NCBI GenBank assembly: GCA_947488655.1
Contig: CANKZZ010000006.1
Coordinates: 124,001 to 188,000 of the forward strand
From: an uncultured Psychroserpens sp.
GTDB lineage: Bacteria > Bacteroidota > Bacteroidia > Flavobacteriales > Flavobacteriaceae
DNA: 64,000 nt
Reading direction: 5' to 3'
The notes below the pieces were generated by a model. It was not told the origin of the DNA, searched no databases, and saw only the letters and a program-made list of their open reading frames with translations. Positions 33,921 through 43,995 of the stretch are shown here, one piece after another (position 1 is the stretch's first letter; the number at the start of each line of letters is the position of its first letter). A program made the position numbers and the translations under genes.

Positions 33921-35438
33921 TTAATTAACATCCCAAAAAATTGGAGAATTAAATGCAGAATCTACATTTTGATTATAAGAACTAACATTTGCTGAATTCC
34001 CCGTGTATTCTGATGTTGGATATAATAATCTAATAGGTCTGTTTGGTCTGTTTGTGATATCTGGTAGTGGCATATTGCTTGGATATCCTGTTCTTGTAAA
34101 TTCTATCCAAGTTTCAATACCATTGGTTCCACCTAAATCAATCCATTTTTGAGTGATAATTGCTTCAAGCTTATCTGCAGTTCCATCCCAACCTATACCA
34201 CTTGTATTATTAGAATCCATAATATAAGTTCCTATAGGTGCACCTAATCTATTAAATGAAGATGCTATTGCACTTTGAAATAAAGATCTTGCATCTCCTG
34301 ATGATAATAAACCTTTAAATACAGCTTCCGACTGTAAGAAAAGCGATTCAGATGCTGTCATTATATAACCATCTTGTTGTGGTGAACTTAAAAGACCAGG
34401 TCCAATTCTTGATGGTTGATCTCCACCTCCTTGTGTATTGCCTTGTATGGCAGACTGACCAGATCGTGGTGCATATAATCTTTGTAATCTAGAATCTGAA
34501 ACTCCGTTTGTTGTACCGTTTAAAAATTCAACTAAGTATGTTGTTGGTCCTGCTCTAAGATTAGAAAATGTTTCATTAGCTGTATTTCCAAATTGGCCAG
34601 CAGCATATCCAAAAGTTTCAACAAAAGGATTCATTCTATCTACTTCATCTGAATATCCAGGATTAATTGTCACATCTTCTCCAGTTCCTAAAAACTCTGC
34701 ATTGTTTAATGCAGCAAATTCAGTATTAAGTATCGTTTGTAAATCTGGATTAGTTTGAGCTGCATCAGACATACGCAATAGAATTCTAAGCTTTAAAGTA
34801 TTACCAAATTTAACCCATTTGTTCATGTTTCCACCCATCATAACATCGTTAGAGCCCATGCCTATAGCTGTTTCAACATCTGTACTTTGAATTTGGGTAA
34901 TAGCTTCATTAATATCAGTAATTAAATTGACATAAACGTCAACTTGATTATCATATTCTGGAAATAATAAATCACCACGTTGGTGGATATCTGTAAAAGG
35001 GATATCACCATATAAATCTACTAAATATTGAAAATAAAATGCTCTATAAATTTTTGAAGCGCCTTTGAAATAATCATAATTACCATCATAATCATTAGTG
35101 ATAATTTGAGTTAAATTACCAGTTCTTGCCATTAAATTATCCCAAATGTTATCATAGAAATCTGTAGTTAATTGATATTGAAATTCTTCAAAATAAGGTG
35201 CTTGTACTTGTTGTGCATTACCAGACCAAGTTGCTACCATAGTATTACCAAGTCCGTTCATTGTAGACAAGAATGTTTCTGATGGTACTGTTTGTGCTCC
35301 AGGAAAAATAACTTCTGGAGGTAATTGATCAATCACCACACCATTTGGGTCTTCATTTACTAGTACATCATTACAAGAAAATGTAAGAAATAGCAGTGCC
35401 AATGACAGTGTGTATTTTATATTATTTATGTTTTTCAT
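33921..35438 (-). CDS. SusD-like outer membrane lipoprotein (SusD-like_2 type)
   Basis: The 505-residue protein is a lipoprotein (Cys22 in LTFSC) of the SusD/RagB superfamily. The pattern (FSCNDVLVNEDPNGV, ASKIYRAFYFQYLVDLYGDIPFTD, KWVKFGNTLKLRILLRMSD) fits the SusD-like_2 group. SusD proteins form the lid of the SusC channel and capture the ligand. The TPR-like helices carry FYFQYLVDLYGDIPF. It is 4 bp after the SusC gene, so translation is tightly coupled. The ligand cannot be told; this SusD type is not limited to glycans. Confidence 0.93.
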   Translation of the reverse strand: MKNINNIKYTLSLALLFLTFSCNDVLVNEDPNGVVIDQLPPEVIFPGAQTVPSETFLSTMNGLGNTMVATWSGNAQQVQAPYFEEFQYQLTTDFYDNIWDNLMARTGNLTQIITNDYDGNYDYFKGASKIYRAFYFQYLVDLYGDIPFTDIHQRGDLLFPEYDNQVDVYVNLITDINEAITQIQSTDVETAIGMGSNDVMMGGNMNKWVKFGNTLKLRILLRMSDAAQTNPDLQTILNTEFAALNNAEFLGTGEDVTINPGYSDEVDRMNPFVETFGYAAGQFGNTANETFSNLRAGPTTYLVEFLNGTTNGVSDSRLQRLYAPRSGQSAIQGNTQGGGDQPSRIGPGLLSSPQQDGYIMTASESLFLQSEAVFKGLLSSGDARSLFQSAIASSFNRLGAPIGTYIMDSNNTSGIGWDGTADKLEAIITQKWIDLGGTNGIETWIEFTRTGYPSNMPLPDITNRPNRPIRLLYPTSEYTGNSANVSSYNQNVDSAFNSPIFWDVN

Positions 35439-35442
35439 TTTC

Positions 35443-38400
35443 TTAAAAGTTAAGTTTTACGTTCATTGAATAAAATTTTGTTGGAGGGGTTTGACCGTAT
35501 CCACCAATTCCAGATCCTATTTCAGGATCATTATAGCCTCTATTTTCTTTAGGTAATACAACCAATAAATTTCTACCACTAATACCTATTGATAGACCTT
35601 GAATAAATGTGTTTTCTAAAACTTCACTTGGTAATGCATAGCTTAAAGCAACTTCTCTAAGTTTGAATGCTGTTGCATCTAGCACGAAATTTTCATCAAC
35701 ACCAGTAAAATCTCCACTTTGAACAAATGATTGGTATTGTGCATAAGCAGATGGTCCACCGTACGAAGGACCAGTAAGTACTGTGGTATTTGTTTCTCCA
35801 GAGCCTACAACTGTTGAGTTAGGAAAAATAAAGTGTCCCCTTCCATTTTCCGCAGTAATAAAACTACGACCTTGACCTGTTAAATTATTATAAATGTTAG
35901 AGTAGAACACATGTCCTGTTCTAAAATCGGCAACAGCACTTAATCTAAAACCTTTATATGTTATATCTGTTCCAAAGTTTAGAATATAATCTGGAGTTGT
36001 TTTACCAAGTACTTTTAAACCAGACGCTGTTCTAGGTGAACCATCAGGATTTAAAACTACTCTACCTTCTTCGTCTCTTTCATAAGCGCTACCTCGAATT
36101 AATGGAAATTCTTGTCCCTGGATGGCATAAATACCAGGAGAACCATTACCAAGAATATCTGCATCATCAGTAATTTTTGTAGCTATTGTTTCTTGAGATG
36201 CATAGCCAAAGTTTAAATTCCATCTTAAATCATCTGTTTTAATAGGAGTTAAACCTAAGTCAACTTCATAAGCATTTGTTTGAGTTTCACCTACATTTAT
36301 ACCAGCGCTAAATACACTAGTAGCAGATGATACTGAGGCACTTAGTATTTGATTGTCATTAGTATAGAAAGAATAACTACCATCTAAAGTAATTCTTGGT
36401 ATACCTCCTCGTTTAAGTAATTCTAAATTTAAATTTGCTTCTATAGTATTAATAAATTCTGGCTCTATAGCATTATCAAAAGTTGAAGACGGGATGATAA
36501 ATGAATTTACTCCACCAGGATAAGGAAATGCAGCAGGTCTAAATCCAGTATCAAAAAGATCATGTGATCCTAATGCAGAAATATTTGCTGTTTTAACATA
36601 ACCTCCAGAAACTTTCATTTTATGTAAAAAGTCTGACTTAATTTCTGGAAATGCTTTTGTTGGTATAAACGAAGCTCCAACAGAGTAGTAAAAGAAACCA
36701 ATATCTCCAATATCTCTTCCTGCAGATTGTAATCTAGAATCCCATTCTTGTCTTCCTGTTAAATTTAAAAATAAATAATCTTTATAACTTAAATCTACAT
36801 TGGCAAAAACTGCTTGCTGTCTACTTAATGAACTAAAATCTGATACAGAAACTCCACTAGAGATATTTTCTACCGTATATAAGCCAGGTAATGTTAAAAT
36901 GTCTCCTGCAGTAGTCATAGAGAAGCCTCTACTTTCTGTACTATTAAAACCAATTAATGATTTTAAACCTATATCTTCAGTTAATTCATAATTAAAATTA
37001 GCAATTAAATCTGTATATAATGTTCTAGAACTGTTGCTGGTAACACTTAAAGAAGATTGTATATCTCTACTATCTCCAGTTACAGTATATTCTGCAACAT
37101 AATCATTAGCATAAGTAAATCCTTTACCATTTGTAGATACCACATTGCTTCTTAGTACTGCACTTATATTGTCATTGAACTGATAAGAAAGTTCTGCAGA
37201 TAAATCTGTTCTTGTGCTTTCTGAAATGTTTCGTTGATTATCTTTTACCCAATATGGACTGTTACCAAAAGCTGTCCAGTGGTCACTATTGCTACCAGAG
37301 TTAAAATCTGTAACGTCAATATCACTAGGTAATTGTGCTAATTCTGCATATACACCACTTAAACGAACATTTCCGCTAGTATCAAAAATTGTACTAGAAA
37401 CATCTTGATTATCTGTAGTGTAACGAGCATTACCAGACATAGAAAATTTACCAAATGTTTTTCCTGCACTTAAAGCAAAAAAGTCTTTTCTATATGTGTC
37501 ATCTGGAATAAGACCATCTGTGTTTCTTCTGTTAGCACTAAATGAGTAAAATCCTTCACTGTCTCCACCAGAAAGTGTGATTGTATTTTGGATTGTTGTA
37601 CCAGTATTAAAGAAGTCTTTCATATTGTCTTCTCTAAACTCATAAGTGTTGTATGTGTAATCGTTTATGGTTGGGTAAGGTAATCCAACTGGTTGTAGAG
37701 ATCCATCATATTCTGGTCCCCAAGATCCTTGATCAAACGCATCAATTTCTCCCCAATATCCTTTACCATATCTATCTTGTAGTTGTGGTAAAAAACCAAT
37801 CTCTTCTAAGGTAAGTGTAGTTGAATAAGAAATATTGAGTTTACCTTGATTTTTTGTTCCCTTTTTTGTTGTTACTATAATAACACCGTTACCACCACGA
37901 GATCCATAGAGTGCTGCTCCATTAGGGCCTTTTATGATGTTGATAGATTCTATGATTTCTGGATCTAAGTCAGATAAAATTGTAGCTGACGAGATCACAT
38001 TATCAATAACTACTAAGGCAGAGTTAGACCCAGATAAAGACCTTGTTCCTCTTAATCTAATAGTTGTAGAAGGGTTAACACCTGTATTGGTGGTATTAAT
38101 CTGTAAACCTGAAACCTTACCAGCTAAGGATTGAACCGCATCTGGATTATTTGCAGATACTATTTCTTCTGCTTTAAGATTTTCATAGGCTGTAGTAATT
38201 TCGTCTGGTTTTCTTTTTATACCAACAGCTGTTACTATAACTTCATCTAAAGCATCTGCATCTTCAACCATCGTAACATCAATTGTAGTAGCCTCTGCAA
38301 CCACAATTTCTTGAGTTTTTAAACCAACATAAGAGAATACTAATACGTCTCCTACGTTACTTTTAATAGTGTAAACACCATCAAAATTTGTTTGCGTACC

Positions 38401-38553
38401 TGTGGTTGTCCCTTTTATTACAATGTTTACTCCAGGTAGAGGTATATCAGTTTGATCTGTTACTGTTCCTGTAATAGTTTTTTCTTGCGCCAGCGTAAGC
38501 TGTACAACTAACAAGAGTAAAAGCGTTAGCGCTTTACTAAGAGTTTTTTTCAT
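35443..38553 (-). CDS. SusC/RagA family TonB-dependent outer membrane transporter
   Basis: The 1036-residue protein has a signal peptide (residues 1-22), a CarboxypepD_reg-like domain (about 26-110, GVNIVIKGTTTGTQTNFDG), the TonB-box-like DEVIVTAVGIKR, a plug domain with LVVIDNV and NIIKGPNGAALYGSRGGNGVIIVTT (the RagA signature) and a 22-strand-type barrel ending in KFYSMNVKLNF with a terminal Phe. It imports a ligand held by the SusD partner in an energised step using TonB. It is first in the operon. A minus-strand box GAACTTTG (38588-38581) with TTG 20 bp upstream is a likely promoter. Confidence 0.95.
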   Translation of the reverse strand: MKKTLSKALTLLLLLVVQLTLAQEKTITGTVTDQTDIPLPGVNIVIKGTTTGTQTNFDGVYTIKSNVGDVLVFSYVGLKTQEIVVAEATTIDVTMVEDADALDEVIVTAVGIKRKPDEITTAYENLKAEEIVSANNPDAVQSLAGKVSGLQINTTNTGVNPSTTIRLRGTRSLSGSNSALVVIDNVISSATILSDLDPEIIESINIIKGPNGAALYGSRGGNGVIIVTTKKGTKNQGKLNISYSTTLTLEEIGFLPQLQDRYGKGYWGEIDAFDQGSWGPEYDGSLQPVGLPYPTINDYTYNTYEFREDNMKDFFNTGTTIQNTITLSGGDSEGFYSFSANRRNTDGLIPDDTYRKDFFALSAGKTFGKFSMSGNARYTTDNQDVSSTIFDTSGNVRLSGVYAELAQLPSDIDVTDFNSGSNSDHWTAFGNSPYWVKDNQRNISESTRTDLSAELSYQFNDNISAVLRSNVVSTNGKGFTYANDYVAEYTVTGDSRDIQSSLSVTSNSSRTLYTDLIANFNYELTEDIGLKSLIGFNSTESRGFSMTTAGDILTLPGLYTVENISSGVSVSDFSSLSRQQAVFANVDLSYKDYLFLNLTGRQEWDSRLQSAGRDIGDIGFFYYSVGASFIPTKAFPEIKSDFLHKMKVSGGYVKTANISALGSHDLFDTGFRPAAFPYPGGVNSFIIPSSTFDNAIEPEFINTIEANLNLELLKRGGIPRITLDGSYSFYTNDNQILSASVSSATSVFSAGINVGETQTNAYEVDLGLTPIKTDDLRWNLNFGYASQETIATKITDDADILGNGSPGIYAIQGQEFPLIRGSAYERDEEGRVVLNPDGSPRTASGLKVLGKTTPDYILNFGTDITYKGFRLSAVADFRTGHVFYSNIYNNLTGQGRSFITAENGRGHFIFPNSTVVGSGETNTTVLTGPSYGGPSAYAQYQSFVQSGDFTGVDENFVLDATAFKLREVALSYALPSEVLENTFIQGLSIGISGRNLLVVLPKENRGYNDPEIGSGIGGYGQTPPTKFYSMNVKLNF

Positions 38554-38580
38554 ATTGAGTTGATTAAATTAGTCTTCATT

Positions 38581-38611
38581 CAAAGTTCTTAATAAATTGT
38601 TAAGTAAACAA
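38581..38611 (-). promoter_or_regulatory. Promoter candidate of the SusC/SusD operon
   Basis: On the minus strand TTG (38611-38609), a 20-bp spacer and GAACTTTG (38588-38581) resemble TTTG-N19-21-TAnnTTTG with one change in the -7 box (GA for TA). It is 27 bp from the ATG. Confidence 0.4.
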
Positions 38612-38668
38612 CATTAGCAAGGTGTTTTTTATTAAAATAACGAAATGTATAATTCTATGTCAAAAAAA

Positions 38669-40357
38669 TTAAAATGTAGTAGTGAGACTTAAATGAATTT
38701 TAGAATCTGATAATTTAAATTTTTGATTTTCGGTTTTACCACTAGTATAATTAAATCTAAAAAGTCCAGCTTTTGTGAGTAGTCCAAATCCAAATCCAAA
38801 ACCAAATAACTTTTCTTTTTGATTGGCAATTTGATTTTCAAAATAAGCAGCATCTATAACAGAGTGTACGTAGATGGTATTATTAAGTTTGTATCTATAT
38901 TCGGTATTTAAAACTGCATATAAATTTGCAATCAAACTATTCTCTTCAAAACCTCTTATAGAATTGATGCCTCCAAATCGAGGAAGTTCGTTTTCTAAAT
39001 ATGTATTAGAGACGAGGTAGTTAGAGCTTACCCTTCCGTAGATACTATTTTTATCGTTAAGATTAAAAATTTTAAATGTGTTAAGATAAAAATTAGATTG
39101 GTTTTCATCTATATCTTCATAAGATCTATTTCCAAAACCCGTAGAAACATCAAACATAAAATTAATTGGAAACAGAAGATTAAAATTCTGTCTGTTTGTA
39201 AATGTGTAATTTATAAAAAATTGATTAGAATTATAATCGGTAATTAGAGTAGAAGGCAGGTCTAATAAATCTGTTGACTGTACAGTTGATAAGCCTGCCG
39301 AAATTATATGTTTATTATTAATTTGATAATTTAGTTTTGCAGCTTGTGTTACTGTTACAAAAGAAGAGTCTCTTTTAAAAATGTTTAAATTTAAATCGAC
39401 ACCTACAGGTGTATTAAATATATATGGTGCGTTTAATCTTAAATCAAAAGTTTGTTGATCATTCTCGTCACTTTTATATAAGAGTTTTAGAGATTCTCCA
39501 TAATTTAAATTGTTAGTTAGCCTTAAATCTAAGTATCCATCAAATTCTATCCTATTAGTAGACTCATTTGTTCCAAATCCTAAAAAGCCATCAAAGGTGT
39601 TACTTCTAGCTTTTTCTATATACATATATAATATGGTAGAGTCTTGAGAAAAAAGAACTTCTGGTTCTCTAATTTGATTAGCAAAAACTAAGTCGTTTAA
39701 AGACCTTGTTTTTTCTTTAATTTTATTCAAATTAAAAATTTGACCGTTTTTAATTTTGAGATAACGCTTTATAAATGATTTGGGGAATTTTTCGTAACCC
39801 TTTAATACAAGTTTATCTACCGTTCTGTCCTTTAATTTAGATACAGATAATGATCCTTTTAAATTTTTGCTATCAATTTTTTCAATGTCAGTTAAAATCA
39901 AAGAGCTAAAAGGGTCACCTTGATTGGCAATTTGGGTATTTATAAACTCTAAGGTAGATTCAATAGTCTCAATAGGTACAACTAGGTTATTACTCTTATC
40001 TAAAAAACCTGTCAATTTTAAAATTGAGAGACTAACTAAATTATTGTGATTAATAGAAATCGATTCATATTTATTTTTTATACTGAAATTTGCCACATAT
40101 GAAGAATCGTTCTGTTTATTTAAACTTAGTCTCTTAATTTCTAAATATCCATTTTTAATTAATTTTTCTTCCAAACTAGATACTTCTTTCTCTAGGGAGA
40201 TGTAATTATTAAACGAGTTTTTATATCCAATTGTATTAATAGCTTCTGTTTCATCTTCGGAAGCACCTAAACACGTTAAAAACAAATTTTGTCCAGACAT
40301 ATATATAGTATTAGACAAAAAAAGTAGAGCGATAAAAAGTAGTTTTATTTTAGGCAT
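38669..40357 (-). CDS. Omp85/BamA-like outer membrane protein
   Basis: The 562-residue protein has an N-terminal signal (MPKIKLLFIALLFLSNTIYMSGQ), POTRA-like regions (FLDKSNNLVVPIETIESTLEFI; VDKLVLKGYEKFPKSFIKRYLKIKNGQIFN) and a C-terminal 16-strand-type barrel with the Omp85 hallmark RFGGINSIRGFEENSL, which corresponds to the conserved RGF loop. It ends in HLSLTTTF with a terminal Phe. It is smaller than BamA and closer in layout to TamA- or FhaC-like members. It probably inserts or exports other proteins, but no partner gene is adjacent. It is divergent from rpsL across 172 bp. Confidence 0.88.
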   Translation of the reverse strand: MPKIKLLFIALLFLSNTIYMSGQNLFLTCLGASEDETEAINTIGYKNSFNNYISLEKEVSSLEEKLIKNGYLEIKRLSLNKQNDSSYVANFSIKNKYESISINHNNLVSLSILKLTGFLDKSNNLVVPIETIESTLEFINTQIANQGDPFSSLILTDIEKIDSKNLKGSLSVSKLKDRTVDKLVLKGYEKFPKSFIKRYLKIKNGQIFNLNKIKEKTRSLNDLVFANQIREPEVLFSQDSTILYMYIEKARSNTFDGFLGFGTNESTNRIEFDGYLDLRLTNNLNYGESLKLLYKSDENDQQTFDLRLNAPYIFNTPVGVDLNLNIFKRDSSFVTVTQAAKLNYQINNKHIISAGLSTVQSTDLLDLPSTLITDYNSNQFFINYTFTNRQNFNLLFPINFMFDVSTGFGNRSYEDIDENQSNFYLNTFKIFNLNDKNSIYGRVSSNYLVSNTYLENELPRFGGINSIRGFEENSLIANLYAVLNTEYRYKLNNTIYVHSVIDAAYFENQIANQKEKLFGFGFGFGLLTKAGLFRFNYTSGKTENQKFKLSDSKIHLSLTTTF

Positions 40358-40454
40358 TTATGTTTATGTTATTCAAATCTAACGCAAAATAGTTACTTAA
40401 AATTTCTGTATCTATAAATAAATTAGAAAACTTTTTAAAATTAATCGTTAGGTA

Positions 40455-40485
40455 TTTGAATTATTGATATTTATTCCTACCTTTG
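40455..40485 (+). promoter_or_regulatory. Promoter of the rpsL ribosomal superoperon
   Basis: TTTG (40455-40458), a 19-bp spacer and TACCTTTG (40478-40485) give a complete match to the Bacteroidetes primary sigma consensus. The inferred start near 40491 coincides with a small hairpin CCTCT-aaag-AGAGG (40490-40503), and the rpsL ATG follows 26 bp later. Confidence 0.8.
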
Positions 40486-40529
40486 CAGCCCTCTAAAGAG
40501 AGGATTTAATAAAAATTATATAGAAATAT

Positions 40530-40904
40530 ATGCCAACAATTTCACAATTAGTACGAAAAGGAAGAGCCAAAATAACCAAGAAGAGTAAATCGGCTGCTTT
40601 AGATTCGTGTCCACAAAGACGTGGTGTGTGTACTCGTGTTTATACGACGACACCTAAAAAACCTAACTCAGCAATGCGTAAGGTAGCAAGGGTTCGTTTA
40701 ACAAACGGAAAAGAGGTTAATGCATACATCGGTGGAGAAGGACACAATTTACAAGAGCACTCGATAGTATTGGTTAGAGGTGGAAGGGTAAAAGATTTGC
40801 CAGGAGTTAGATATCACATCGTTCGTGGTGCCTTAGACACAGCAGGTGTTGCAGGTAGAACACAACGTAGATCTAAGTATGGTGCAAAACGCCCTAAGAA
40901 GTAA
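40530..40904 (+). CDS. rpsL: 30S ribosomal protein S12
   Basis: The 124-residue uS12 sits at the decoding centre of the 30S subunit. The decoding loop [18 protein letters not shown] and the second loop [17 protein letters not shown] are intact, with the lysines at which streptomycin-resistance changes occur left as in the wild type. It is first in the long ribosomal transcription unit, behind a consensus promoter, and precedes rpsG by 22 bp. Confidence 0.99.
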   Translation: MPTISQLVRKGRAKITKKSKSAALDSCPQRRGVCTRVYTTTPKKPNSAMRKVARVRLTNGKEVNAYIGGEGHNLQEHSIVLVRGGRVKDLPGVRYHIVRGALDTAGVAGRTQRRSKYGAKRPKK

Positions 40905-40926
40905 TTTAAAACTTTAAGAAGAAGAC

Positions 40927-41403
40927 ATGAGAAAAAGAGCAGCAAAAAAGAGACCGCTTTTACCAGATCCAAAATTTAACGACCAGTTAGTAACTCGTTT
41001 CGTTAATATGATGATGTGGGATGGTAAGAAGTCTGTCGCTTTTAAAGTATTCTATGATGCAATTGATATTGTAGAAGCTAAAAAAACAGACGAAGAAAAA
41101 ACAGCTTTAGAAATCTGGAAAGATGCCTTATCTAACGTTATGCCTCACGTAGAAGTACGTAGTCGTAGAGTAGGTGGTGCTACATTTCAAATTCCAATGC
41201 AAATTCGTCCAGATCGTAAAGTATCTACAGCTATGAAATGGTTGATTAGTTACTCAAGAAAAAGAAATGAAAAATCTATGCCTCAAAAGTTAGCTGCAGA
41301 AGTTTTAGCAGCAGCTAAAGAAGAAGGAGCAGCTGTTAAGAAGAGAGTTGATACTCACAAAATGGCAGAAGCAAATAAGGCATTCTCTCACTTTAGATTT
41401 TAA
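40927..41403 (+). CDS. rpsG: 30S ribosomal protein S7
   Basis: uS7 of 158 residues binds the 3' major domain of 16S rRNA and nucleates head assembly. [26 protein letters not shown] at the start, [19 protein letters not shown] in the centre and the helical end [11 protein letters not shown] are typical. In E. coli S7 represses the str operon, but the 22-bp rpsL-rpsG gap here has no room for the E. coli-type site. Confidence 0.99.
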   Translation: MRKRAAKKRPLLPDPKFNDQLVTRFVNMMMWDGKKSVAFKVFYDAIDIVEAKKTDEEKTALEIWKDALSNVMPHVEVRSRRVGGATFQIPMQIRPDRKVSTAMKWLISYSRKRNEKSMPQKLAAEVLAAAKEEGAAVKKRVDTHKMAEANKAFSHFRF

Positions 41404-41409
41404 TAAGAC

Positions 41410-43536
41410 ATGGCAAGAGATTTAAAATATACAAGAAATATAGGAATTGCTGCTCATATTGATGCAGGAAAAACTACTACAACAGAGCGTGTTCTTTATT
41501 ATACAGGTGTTTCTCATAAAATTGGAGAAGTACATGATGGTGCTGCAACAATGGACTGGATGGAGCAAGAGCAGGAAAGAGGTATTACAATTACTTCTGC
41601 TGCTACAACTTGTACATGGCAGTTTCCTTTAGAAAACGCAAAACCTACACCAGATACAAAAGGATATCATTTTAATATTATTGATACTCCTGGGCACGTT
41701 GATTTTACTGTAGAGGTAAATCGTTCTTTGCGTGTTCTTGATGGTTTGGTTTTCTTATTTAGTGCGGTTGATGGTGTTGAGCCACAATCTGAAACTAACT
41801 GGAGACTTGCAGATAACTATAAAGTACCAAGAATTGGTTTCGTTAATAAAATGGACCGTCAAGGATCAGACTTTTTAGGTGTTTGTCAACAAGTTAAAGA
41901 TATGTTGAAGTCTAACGCGGTGCCAATTGTTTTAAACATTGGTGACGAAGAGGATTTTAAAGGTATTATAGATTTAGTTAAAAACAGAGCTATTGTATGG
42001 CATGATGAAACTCAAGGGGCAACTTTTGATGTTATTGAAATTCCTGAAGAGCTTAAAGCTGAAGCTAGAAAATATAGAGCATTACTTATTGAAGAAGTAG
42101 CTAGTTACGATGAGAACTTATTAGAAAAGTTCATGGAAGATGAAGATTCTATAACAGAAGACGAAGTGCATGCTGCACTTAGAGCTGCTGTTATGGATAT
42201 GGCAATTATTCCAATGATTTGTGGTTCTGCTTTTAAAAATAAAGGTGTTCAGTTTTTATTAGATGCTGTTTGTCGTTATTTACCTTCTCCATTAGATAAA
42301 GAAGGAATTAGAGGGATGAATCCTGACACAGAAAAAGAAGAATTACGTAAGCCAGATGTAAAGGAGCCATTCGCTGCTTTAGCTTTTAAAATTGCTACAG
42401 ATCCTTTCGTAGGACGTTTAGCATTCTTTAGAGCATATTCTGGTCGTTTAGATGCAGGTTCTTACGTCTTAAATAATCGTTCTGGCAAAAAAGAGCGTAT
42501 CTCACGTATTTATCAAATGCATGCTAACAAGCAAAATGCAATCGATTTTATTGAGGCTGGAGATATTGGTGCTGCTGTAGGATTCAAATCTATTAAAACT
42601 GGTGATACTTTATCAGATCAAGAACATCCTATCGTATTAGAATCGATGGACTTTCCAGATCCAGTAATTGGTATTGCTGTTGAGCCTAAGACTAAAGCAG
42701 ATGTAGATAAGTTAGGTATAGGTTTGGCAAAATTAGCTGAAGAAGATCCTACGTTTACAGTACGTTCTGATGAAGCTTCAGGTCAAACAATTATTTCAGG
42801 AATGGGTGAGCTTCACTTAGATGTAATTGTAGATCGTTTAAAAAGAGAATTTAAAGTTGAGGTTAACCAAGGTCAACCACAAGTTGAATATAAAGAAGCT
42901 ATTACTGCTTCAGCAGATCATAGAGAGGTTTATAAAAAGCAATCTGGTGGTCGTGGAAAATTCGCAGATATCGTGTTTACTGTTGAGCCAGCTGAAGAAG
43001 GTCAAGTTGGATTACAATTTGAATCTATAATTAAAGGTGGTAACGTTCCTAAAGAATTTATACCTTCAATTGAAAAAGGATTCAAAATGGCAATGGTAAA
43101 TGGACCATTAGCAGGTTATGAAATAGACGCAATGAAAGTTACTTTAAAAGATGGATCTTACCATGATGTGGATTCAGATCAACTATCTTTTGAGTTAGCA
43201 GCTAAGTTAGGGTTTAAAGCCTGTGCAAAAGCAGCTAAAGCAGTAATTATGGAGCCTATTATGAAGTTAGAGGTTATCACTCCAGAAGAAAATATGGGTG
43301 ATATTGTAGGTGATTTAAATAGAAGAAGAGGACAAGTAAGTGACATGGGAGATAGAGCAGGTGCAAAAACTGTGAAAGCTACCGTACCATTATCTGAAAT
43401 GTTTGGTTATGTAACAACATTAAGAACATTATCATCAGGTCGTGCTACTTCAACAATGGAGTTCTCACACTATGCAGAAACGCCTAAGAATATTTCAGAC
43501 GAAGTTATAGCTGCTGCTAAAGGAGTTGAATCGTAA
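41410..43536 (+). CDS. fusA: Elongation factor G
   Basis: The 708-residue GTPase catalyses translocation. The G motifs are AHIDAGKTT at residues 15-23 (G1), DTPGHVDF (G3) and NKMD (G4); the domain IV loop with [15 protein letters not shown] is intact, pointing to an authentic EF-G rather than a paralogue. It lies 6 bp after rpsG and 11 bp before rpsJ. The tuf gene that often follows fusA elsewhere is missing, which is usual in Bacteroidetes. Confidence 0.98.
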   Translation: MARDLKYTRNIGIAAHIDAGKTTTTERVLYYTGVSHKIGEVHDGAATMDWMEQEQERGITITSAATTCTWQFPLENAKPTPDTKGYHFNIIDTPGHVDFTVEVNRSLRVLDGLVFLFSAVDGVEPQSETNWRLADNYKVPRIGFVNKMDRQGSDFLGVCQQVKDMLKSNAVPIVLNIGDEEDFKGIIDLVKNRAIVWHDETQGATFDVIEIPEELKAEARKYRALLIEEVASYDENLLEKFMEDEDSITEDEVHAALRAAVMDMAIIPMICGSAFKNKGVQFLLDAVCRYLPSPLDKEGIRGMNPDTEKEELRKPDVKEPFAALAFKIATDPFVGRLAFFRAYSGRLDAGSYVLNNRSGKKERISRIYQMHANKQNAIDFIEAGDIGAAVGFKSIKTGDTLSDQEHPIVLESMDFPDPVIGIAVEPKTKADVDKLGIGLAKLAEEDPTFTVRSDEASGQTIISGMGELHLDVIVDRLKREFKVEVNQGQPQVEYKEAITASADHREVYKKQSGGRGKFADIVFTVEPAEEGQVGLQFESIIKGGNVPKEFIPSIEKGFKMAMVNGPLAGYEIDAMKVTLKDGSYHDVDSDQLSFELAAKLGFKACAKAAKAVIMEPIMKLEVITPEENMGDIVGDLNRRRGQVSDMGDRAGAKTVKATVPLSEMFGYVTTLRTLSSGRATSTMEFSHYAETPKNISDEVIAAAKGVES

Positions 43537-43547
43537 ATCTTAATAAA

Positions 43548-43853
43548 ATGAGTCAAAAAATCAGAATAAAATTAAAATCTTACGATCACAATTTAGTAGA
43601 TAAGTCTGCTGATAAGATTGTAAAAACAGTAAAAAGTACAGGTGCTGTTGTAACTGGACCAATTCCACTACCAACACACAAAAAGATTTTCACTGTGCTA
43701 CGTTCACCACACGTAAATAAGAAGTCTAGAGAACAATTTCAATTAAGCTCATATAAGAGATTACTTGATATTTATTCTTCATCTTCTAAGACAATTGACG
43801 CTTTAATGAAGCTTGAGTTACCAAGTGGAGTAGAAGTTGAGATAAAAGTGTAA
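43548..43853 (+). CDS. rpsJ: 30S ribosomal protein S10
   Basis: uS10 of 101 residues; the [25 protein letters not shown]-like stretch and the loop [18 protein letters not shown] that contacts 16S rRNA are present. In other bacteria it also pairs with NusB/NusG in antitermination. It opens the S10 cluster, but a 142-bp structured gap separates it from rplC. Confidence 0.98.
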   Translation: MSQKIRIKLKSYDHNLVDKSADKIVKTVKSTGAVVTGPIPLPTHKKIFTVLRSPHVNKKSREQFQLSSYKRLLDIYSSSSKTIDALMKLELPSGVEVEIKV

Positions 43854-43860
43854 GTGAAAA

Positions 43861-43968
43861 TTGTCGCTTAGTAAAAAAGCGAAAACATGTCCTGAGCTGC
43901 GTGCAAAGGAAAAACGGTAAAAAATATAATTCAAGGTCGAATATATTTTCGGCCTTGAGTTTTAATAA
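43861..43968 (+). promoter_or_regulatory. Structured rpsJ-rplC spacer (candidate leader)
   Basis: Two hairpins lie in the 142-bp gap. The first pairs TCGCTT (43864-43869) with AAGCGA (43877-43882). The second is long: TCAAGGTCGAA (43931-43941) with TTCGGCCTTGA (43948-43958), eleven pairs with one G-U, a 6-nt loop, followed by GTTTTAAT. The second could act as an attenuator or RNA-binding site before rplC. Confidence 0.5.
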
Positions 43969-43995
43969 ATAGTAATAATAAATAAATTAATAATT

